Shown piece after piece: positions 5,881 to 10,307 of a DNA stretch of 10,307 bases. The DNA comes from Parvularculaceae bacterium. Its GTDB lineage: Bacteria > Pseudomonadota > Alphaproteobacteria > Caulobacterales > Parvularculaceae. The notes beneath the pieces were generated by a model. It had not been told where the DNA came from. It saw only the letters and a program-made list of their open reading frames with translations, and did no database searches. The translations under genes were made by a program, and so were the position numbers. Where the stretch lies: the NCBI GenBank assembly GCA_027080545.1, contig JALWRV010000441.1, positions 1 through 10,307 of the forward strand, given 5' to 3'. How positions within the stretch are numbered: position 1 is the first letter of the stretch; every line of letters begins with the position of its first letter.

Positions 5881-7533
5881 ATGGAACAGCCCAGCGAACA
5901 GGCGCCCCATCCCGGCGCGGCTCATCTGTCAAAAGGCCCGCCAATCACCCCGAGGGAACGCATCGCGGTATTGGCGGCGTCGATTCTCGGCTCCTCCATG
6001 GCTTTCATCAATGGCACCTCTGTTACTTTGGCGCTCGATGCCATACAGGCGGATTTGGGGGCCAGCCTGTCGCAAATGTTGTGGGTTGCGTCCATCTATA
6101 TGCTGTTTCTGGCCGCTCTGATTTTGATCGGCGGGGCCTTGGGGGATTTTTATGGTCGTCGGGCGACTTTTTCTTGGGGGGTTGGGATTTTCACCCTCGC
6201 TTCTATTGGATGCGCCCTTGCGCCAAATCCCAACATGCTGATTTTAGCGCGCGCCGGGCAGGGCATGGGGGCGGCCTTGCTAACGCCCATGTCCTTGACC
6301 CTGATCGCCGATGTTTTTCCCAAAGGCCCCCGCGCCACGGCCATTGGCCTATGGTCTGCGGCGTCAGCGGTGATGACCGCGATTGGGCCGCCTTTGGGGG
6401 GCTGGTTGGCGACGGCGGTTTCTTGGCGCTGGATTTTTATTATCGCCATTCCCATCGGCATTATCACCTTGATCATCTCGCTCCTGTTCACCCCGTCGCG
6501 CCCGCCCAAGCGCAAGCCGGAAAAAATAGATTGGCAAGGAGCGCTATTGGCGTTTACCGGTTGTGCCGGGTTGGCGTTGGGGTTGATCGCTTTGTCGCGG
6601 TCTGAAGGGGCCGGTCTATGGCAATGGTTTGCGCCGATGGTGGTAGGGGTTGTGGCGATTGGGCTTTTGGTGCGGGTCGAGCATAGGGCCCCATCCCCCA
6701 TGGCCCCGCCGACCTTGTTTGAATCGGGCCTGTTTAATGCTGTGAATGTCATCACGGTGCTTTTATATGGGGCGATGAGCGGTATTTTTGTTTTCTATCC
6801 CATCTACCTCAAAGAGGTGCATCATTTGCCTCTCAACCAGGCGGGGATAGCGTTTTTGGGTTTCACCATTCCCATGGGCGTGTTGACCTTGGGCTCCGGC
6901 TATTTGATGCGCCGGTTCGGGGTGCGCCTATTATTGGCTCTGGGCTCGGCGATTACCATTTTTGCCTTTGCTTGCATGGGGCTGTTTGATTGGTCGGGGT
7001 CCCTTTGGGGGGCGTTCTTGGCAATGATGGTGTTCGGGGCTGGCATGGCCTTCGTGGTGCCGGCCATGACCACGGTCATTTTCAATGCGACACCGGAAGA
7101 AAGCCATGGGGCGGCATCGGGGGTAAATAATGCCTTGGCGCGTGCGGCCTCGCTTTTTGCCATTGCCGGCTATGGGGCGATTGCGGCATTGGTCTTCGCG
7201 CGCCATGCGGGACCAGCGGCGCTAACGATTGGCTTTGGTATGGGGGAGGCGTTGAGCGGGGCGGATCAAGCCGATTATGCTCAGGCGATGGAATATGCTT
7301 TCCGTATGCTGATTTATTTTTCCATGGGGCTTGCCTTGAGCGCGGTTATTGTGGCGCTGTTCTTTATTGATAAGGCGGCCGAGCGCAGCACGGGCAAGAC
7401 AGGCGCGCGCCATCAGCTTTTGGGGTTTTTGCGCATGTTCTCCAATGCCCCCACCAGCATTTCCGACATCACACAGGGCCATGAGGTCCTATCTGACCTG
7501 CAACAGCAGGATGAAGAAGGTGGGAAAGAGTAA
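5881..7533 (+). CDS. MFS transporter, DHA2 family (EmrB/QacA-type, 14 TM)
   Basis: A proton-driven drug or metabolite exporter of the inner membrane by family; the substrate is unknown. The 550-aa protein is hydrophobic from about residue 27 to 496, with room for the 14 helices of the DHA2 group. Visible signatures: motif A GGALGDFYGRR (84-94), the ARAGQGMGAALLTP stretch of helix 4 (123-136, R124), and motif C GPPLGGWL (169-176). The helix 1 signature normally reads xDxTIVNVALP; here it is FINGTSVTLAL, with Asn for the acidic residue. Residues 500-550 form a charged cytoplasmic tail ending in an Asp/Glu/Gln-rich stretch. The ATG at 5881 is the only sensible start before the first helix, but the ribosome site is poor (CAGG about 13 nt upstream). 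No adaptor (EmrA) or regulator gene is adjacent. Confidence 0.88.
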   Translation: MEQPSEQAPHPGAAHLSKGPPITPRERIAVLAASILGSSMAFINGTSVTLALDAIQADLGASLSQMLWVASIYMLFLAALILIGGALGDFYGRRATFSWGVGIFTLASIGCALAPNPNMLILARAGQGMGAALLTPMSLTLIADVFPKGPRATAIGLWSAASAVMTAIGPPLGGWLATAVSWRWIFIIAIPIGIITLIISLLFTPSRPPKRKPEKIDWQGALLAFTGCAGLALGLIALSRSEGAGLWQWFAPMVVGVVAIGLLVRVEHRAPSPMAPPTLFESGLFNAVNVITVLLYGAMSGIFVFYPIYLKEVHHLPLNQAGIAFLGFTIPMGVLTLGSGYLMRRFGVRLLLALGSAITIFAFACMGLFDWSGSLWGAFLAMMVFGAGMAFVVPAMTTVIFNATPEESHGAASGVNNALARAASLFAIAGYGAIAALVFARHAGPAALTIGFGMGEALSGADQADYAQAMEYAFRMLIYFSMGLALSAVIVALFFIDKAAERSTGKTGARHQLLGFLRMFSNAPTSISDITQGHEVLSDLQQQDEEGGKE

Positions 7534-7609
7534 GCATCGAATGGGGCAGGTTCGTCCCGGGGGCTGGGGGGCAAAATCCGGTAGGACCCTTAACGCCCCA
7601 TTCGATGTT
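7533..7609 (+). repeat. Long inverted-repeat element after the MFS gene
   Basis: CATCGAATGGGGC (7535-7547) and GCCCCATTCGATG (7595-7607) are perfect 13-bp inverted repeats, extendable in RNA by one G-U (7534/7608) and one A-U (7533/7609) pair. The 47-nt interior can fold further: GGTTC/GGACC (7549-7553 / 7584-7588, one wobble) and CCGG/CCGG (7557-7560 / 7578-7581). It begins right at the MFS stop codon and is followed by TTCTTTTAT. Possibilities are an elaborate terminator, an mRNA-end stabiliser, a small dispersed repeat with terminal inverted repeats, or a structured RNA. No target duplication is seen. Confidence 0.7.
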
Positions 7610-7647
7610 CTTTTATGGAACCTGATTGCGGCAGACAAGCGGATGAA

Positions 7648-7718
7648 ATGAGGCAATTTTGCGCCCAAATCCGAAATCTTGTGCCAATCGGCCCTTGCCT
7701 CATGGGGGCTTGCCTGAT
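7648..7718 (+). promoter_or_regulatory. Second inverted repeat with a duplicated 3' arm in the DUF2794 leader
   Basis: ATGAGGCAA (7648-7656) is the exact reverse complement of TTGCCTCAT (7695-7703), with an inner CCGA/TCGG stem (7671-7674 / 7688-7691). A near copy of the 3' arm, TTGCCTGAT (7710-7718, 8/9), follows and could compete for the same 5' arm. The structure ends 12 nt before the DUF2794 start. Regulation of translation or a second terminator for the MFS transcript are both possible; only the repeats are seen. Confidence 0.45.
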
Positions 7719-7730
7719 TATCCTGAAAGC

Positions 7731-8090
7731 ATGAGCATAACCCATCTGCCCCAGCCTGAATCCCTAGGTCATGCCCGTAAGGCCCGCGAACGGCTAACCC
7801 ATTTTACCAGGCCGGAATTGAACGAGATTTTGCGCCTATACGGGTTCTTTGTGGCGGCCAATGAATGGCGCGACTATGCCATAGATCACCTTAATGATCG
7901 GGCGGTATTTTCGGTGTTTCGGCGCAGTTCAGAAATGCCGCTTTATCGCATCGAAAAAAACCCGTCTCTGGCCAAAAAACAAGGGGCCTTTGCTGTGGTT
8001 TCTATGGGCGGACAGGTACTAAAGCGCGGCTCGGAATTGCGTTCCGTATTGCGTATCTTTGATCGCAAAAAGCTGAAACTGGCACCCTAA
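7731..8090 (+). CDS. DUF2794 family protein
   Basis: A 119-aa protein of the DUF2794 family, which I know mainly from alphaproteobacteria and whose function is unknown. Nearly the whole length is conserved-looking: LTHFTRPELNEILRLYGFFV (22-41), EWRDYAIDHL (45-54), FSVFRRSSEMPLYRIEK (60-76), KKQGAFAVVSMGGQVLKRGSEL (82-103). It appears soluble and basic, with no signal peptide. The ATG at 7731 is chosen because it starts just before the conserved part. A TTG at 7659 would add 24 residues across the inverted repeat and has no family support. The Shine-Dalgarno sequence is weak (GAAAG directly before the ATG). It is probably transcribed alone and converges on the TPR gene. Confidence 0.88.
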   Translation: MSITHLPQPESLGHARKARERLTHFTRPELNEILRLYGFFVAANEWRDYAIDHLNDRAVFSVFRRSSEMPLYRIEKNPSLAKKQGAFAVVSMGGQVLKRGSELRSVLRIFDRKKLKLAP

Positions 8091-8111
8091 AGTCTAGCAA
8101 TACCCAAAGCT

Positions 8112-8132
8112 AAAAACATGTCTTAGGTTTTT
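8112..8132. terminator. Weak AT-rich hairpin between converging genes
   Basis: AAAAAC (8112-8117) pairs with GTTTTT (8127-8132) around a 9-nt loop in the 50-nt gap between DUF2794 and the converging TPR gene. Because one arm is T-rich and the other A-rich it could act in either direction, but the stem is weak. Confidence 0.35.
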
Positions 8133-8140
8133 GATCAGGC

Positions 8141-9370
8141 TTATGACAAGGAGGCCGCTTGGCGTTGTTGGGCCACGGCTAAAGTGTCATTAAAAATAGC
8201 CCGCTGGGCGTGGCTGCCCCCAATGGCATTGAGCTTGGGCAAAGCATGGCTGAGGCAATGGGTGGCGGTGGCGCAATCCCCTCTGGCAAAGGCGACAATG
8301 CCGCGGGCCGCCGGTACCGCCGCGCCCCAAGCGGGGCAATTGGCCTTATCGGCATGGCGCTCCATGGCTGCGAGATGGGCTTCTGCCTCGCCTTTTTCGC
8401 CGACGCTGGCTAAGGCAAACAGATAGTGCAAATGATGAAAAGGATAGAGCATATCATCACAGCGCTTGCGGGCTTGGTCGAGCAGCGGCTGCCAGCGCTC
8501 TTGGCCATCAATGCCGGACAGTTTCATCCGCCACAGCATAGAGGCTGCACCGATTTGCTCTTGGGGAAATTCCGGCCATTCCCCCCACAAATGCTGATCA
8601 TAAATCTCCAACACCCGGTCCTGATTGCCAAGATGCAAATGAAACAGTGCCAGATGCCACCAATTATGTTCGCGAATAAACACGCCCTTGCCATCCCAAA
8701 TATGGGCACAGCGCTCTAACCATTGCACCCCTTCACCAATGCGCCCGGTGCTTTCCATCACATGGGCCATGGCATGATGCGCCCATGCATCATCCAAGGC
8801 AATTTCCACCGCCGCTAGGGCCATGGCTTCGGCGGCTTCATATTGGTGGGTTTGCTCTAGGGCAAAAGCGAGCATGCCTTTCACGTAAGGGGCGTCGGGA
8901 AAATGTTTTTCCGCGCGGGCACCCAATGCCAGCAGGTTTTGTTGGTCCCCCAAATTGAAGGCATGATATTGCCCCCATTTAAGGGCTACAATGTCTCGTG
9001 GCTCGGCCTTGGCGGCATCGGAAAACAAGACTAACGCCTGCGGCCAATTTTTTGCGGCCCAAGCCTGCACAGCGCGACAAAATGATTTTTCGTTTTCAGG
9101 CAGGGCGGTTTTGGCACCGGCGATAGCCCTTTCCATGGCACCGAGATAGGTCTCAGCCAAAGACCAGCCCTCACTGGCTTCAAAAGCCAAATGCAGGGCC
9201 GCAGCATTGGCCTGCAAAAGCGGGCAATCTGGGTTGGCGTCAGCGGCCTCGAAAAGATCCCGCAAATCCGGGCCATAGCCCAAAAGCTGGTGGATATAAT
9301 GCTGATAGGCCTCAAGATCGCGCGGTTGCGCATGGGTTATCGGCCAAAGGGAAAACGCGTAACTATTCAT
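8141..9370 (-). CDS. TTC38/StaR-like tetratricopeptide repeat protein
   Basis: A 409-aa, apparently cytoplasmic helical-repeat protein of the TTC38 / StaR-like family, found in bacteria and eukaryotes with no settled biochemical role. Repeat-like helix pairs span most of the length, for example 95-130 and 160-190. The family core is DDAWAHHAMAHVMESTGRIGEG (193-214), followed by REHNWWHLALFHLHLGN (233-249) and FHHLHYLFAL (311-320), ending with GGSHAQR (384-390). The clustered histidines (198, 199, 203, 235, 239, 244, 246, 312, 313, 315, 387) are unusual for a pure scaffold. Start: the ATG at 9368-9370 is preceded by GCGGGGTC and, further up, AGGA; neither is ideal. A short out-of-frame ATG (9378-9380, five codons) overlaps it. 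No promoter could be called upstream. Confidence 0.85.
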   Translation of the reverse strand: MNSYAFSLWPITHAQPRDLEAYQHYIHQLLGYGPDLRDLFEAADANPDCPLLQANAAALHLAFEASEGWSLAETYLGAMERAIAGAKTALPENEKSFCRAVQAWAAKNWPQALVLFSDAAKAEPRDIVALKWGQYHAFNLGDQQNLLALGARAEKHFPDAPYVKGMLAFALEQTHQYEAAEAMALAAVEIALDDAWAHHAMAHVMESTGRIGEGVQWLERCAHIWDGKGVFIREHNWWHLALFHLHLGNQDRVLEIYDQHLWGEWPEFPQEQIGAASMLWRMKLSGIDGQERWQPLLDQARKRCDDMLYPFHHLHYLFALASVGEKGEAEAHLAAMERHADKANCPAWGAAVPAARGIVAFARGDCATATHCLSHALPKLNAIGGSHAQRAIFNDTLAVAQQRQAASLS

Positions 9371-9439
9371 GACCCCGCATCCTACCCTTTTCGAGATAAA
9401 AGAAAAATCGCAATGGCGTGAAAAGGGAAATTTTACCCT

Positions 9440-9474
9440 AAAAAGCCCCCGCCAAGGGTGAGATGGCGGGGGCT
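9440..9474 (-). terminator. Intrinsic terminator of the BI-1 gene
   Basis: On the minus strand a perfect 11-bp G+C-rich stem AGCCCCCGCCA / TGGCGGGGGCT (9474-9464 / 9454-9444) with a 9-nt loop runs directly into five T (9444-9440). It lies 16 nt after the stop codon of the BI-1 family gene and separates it from the TPR gene, which therefore needs its own promoter within about 70 nt. Confidence 0.88.
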
Positions 9475-9490
9475 ATTGGAGACTGAAAGA

Positions 9491-10222
9491 TTAGCTGCGC
9501 ATCCGCGACAGCAGGTTGAGAATGTGAATGAAAAGGGTTGCGAACGTGCCATAGAGCGCAAATGCCCCGAAAATAGAGGCCCTTGCGTTGACATGTTCCT
9601 GACCGTCTTTATAGAGCCGTTTGATCATCTGGGTTTCAAAAGCGGTCATGGCAGAGAAGACGATGACCACCAGCGAGGAGACAATAACGCTCATCAAATC
9701 ACTTTTGAAAATCAGAAAATTCAAGATGATGGCGATGATCAAACCAACAGTGGCCATGAACAGAAACTTACCCAAAGGGGCAAGATCACGCTTGGTGGTA
9801 TAGCCATAAAGGCTAAGAGAGCCGAACACGGCAGCAGTGATAAAAAACGCCTCATAGACCATATTGGCCATGCCGGCCCCGGCATAGATCCCGACCACCG
9901 GGCCGATGATGAGCCCCCAAGCGGCTACATAGGCCCAATAAATAGCGTGGGCAGCCATTTGACTGCCGGAAAAAATGACCCGAGGCCCAACCCAGCCAAG
10001 ACCCAGGATGGCAATGAAGGGCAACCAAATACCTAAGGGGCTTCCCAACACAAAGCGGATCATATCGGGGTTCTGCGTGAACATCATGGCCACCAGAGCG
10101 GTAGCGGCAATGCCAAGGCCCATATAATTATAAACACCCAGCATATATTTGCGCAGACCCTCATTATAGGTCGCGCCCGCTTGCGCATAGACGCTATCGA
10201 ATTGATTTCGCGGTTGATTCAT
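9491..10222 (-). CDS. Bax inhibitor-1 / YccA-YbhL family membrane protein
   Basis: A 243-aa polytopic inner-membrane protein of the BI-1 (UPF0005) family. Relatives include E. coli YccA, which interacts with the FtsH protease, and B. subtilis YetJ, a pH-sensitive Ca2+ leak channel. About seven hydrophobic segments are visible, roughly at 33-50, 62-80, 88-110, 113-138, 150-172, 176-195 and 214-238. Family signatures are YNEGLRKYMLGVYNYMGLGIAA (19-40), SLYGYTTKRDLAPLGKFL (137-154) and the last helix. The family's usual YDTQ motif reads FETQ (E196), and the usual acidic/Asn residue of the last helix (LYxDF) is T226. The start at 10222 is fixed by AGGAGG (10229-10234) 6 nt upstream; the frame extends 9 residues further but without a ribosome site. 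Function in this organism is inferred. Confidence 0.92.
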   Translation of the reverse strand: MNQPRNQFDSVYAQAGATYNEGLRKYMLGVYNYMGLGIAATALVAMMFTQNPDMIRFVLGSPLGIWLPFIAILGLGWVGPRVIFSGSQMAAHAIYWAYVAAWGLIIGPVVGIYAGAGMANMVYEAFFITAAVFGSLSLYGYTTKRDLAPLGKFLFMATVGLIIAIILNFLIFKSDLMSVIVSSLVVIVFSAMTAFETQMIKRLYKDGQEHVNARASIFGAFALYGTFATLFIHILNLLSRMRS

Positions 10223-10228
10223 CACTTG

Positions 10229-10234
10229 CCTCCT
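10229..10234 (-). promoter_or_regulatory. Ribosome binding site of the BI-1 gene
   Basis: The minus strand reads AGGAGG, then 6 nt, then ATG at 10222. It is the strongest Shine-Dalgarno sequence in the window and suggests high translation. In the remaining bases 10235-10307 no convincing promoter was found. Confidence 0.85.
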
Positions 10235-10307
10235 GCAGGGCGGTTTCATGCCTGATCAAAGGCGCCACCCAAGGGTTAAATTCAAAGGCCTTCGCTCTTT
10301 TAAGGGG

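Noticed and set aside
5853..6605. Long open frame (250 codons) on the plus strand overlapping the MFS gene
   Set aside because: It lies in a second frame of a clear transporter gene, and its Gly/Arg/His-rich translation resembles no protein; it is a by-product of the G+C-rich coding sequence.
6150..6755. 201-codon minus-strand frame inside the MFS gene
   Set aside because: Antisense shadow of the transporter, rich in Pro/Ala/Gly, without a family signature or ribosome site.
7659..7730. TTG start for DUF2794 giving 24 more residues
   Set aside because: The added stretch overlaps the inverted repeat, lacks a ribosome site, and the family's conserved region begins well after the ATG at 7731.
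9458..10036. 192-codon plus-strand frame across the BI-1 gene
   Set aside because: Antisense to a well-supported membrane protein and starting inside its terminator; very polar composition typical of the complement of hydrophobic codons.

Overview
The window looks like a chromosomal, mostly housekeeping segment of an alphaproteobacterium of moderate G+C content. That assignment rests on gene content: a DUF1285 gene, a CoA-type NUDIX hydrolase and a CCA tRNA nucleotidyltransferase packed as one operon, a DUF2794 protein, a DUF2141 secreted protein, a 67-kDa-type SppA and an alphaproteobacterial-style Bax-inhibitor-1 (YccA/YbhL) protein. The exact order cannot be fixed from sequence alone. No insertion sequence, phage gene, tRNA, rRNA or CRISPR array was seen.

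Layout. Bases 1-364 hold no supportable gene but contain short repeats and a 12-bp palindrome ahead of sppA (365-2305, +). A strong hairpin (2334-2363) separates sppA from the DUF1285 / NUDIX / CCA operon (2378-4867, +), whose genes are spaced by 1 nt and then overlap by 1 nt. A hairpin at 4867-4890 lies between this operon and the converging DUF2141 gene (4944-5399, -). A non-coding, partly very AT-rich stretch (5400-5702) follows. Next comes a possible unannotated small ORF on the minus strand (5703-5825, about 40 aa), divergent from a DHA2/EmrB-type MFS exporter (5881-7533, +). Between the exporter and DUF2794 (7731-8090, +) are two consecutive long-range inverted repeats, the most unusual non-coding structure in the window. 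A TTC38/StaR-like TPR protein (8141-9370, -) converges on DUF2794, and a Bax-inhibitor-1 family membrane protein (9491-10222, -) ends in a textbook terminator (9440-9474).

How the genes fit together. The genes cover envelope quality control (SppA, BI-1/YccA), CoA housecleaning (NUDIX), tRNA 3'-end maturation (CCA enzyme), efflux (MFS) and several conserved proteins of unknown role (DUF1285, DUF2794, DUF2141, TTC38-like). Only the DUF1285-NUDIX-CCA set is clearly co-transcribed. I see no convincing new multi-gene system. The items most worth a second look are the 40-aa minus-strand ORF, the two inverted-repeat elements at 7533-7718, the possible leaderless start of the DUF1285 operon, and residue departures in the CCA enzyme and the BI-1 protein.
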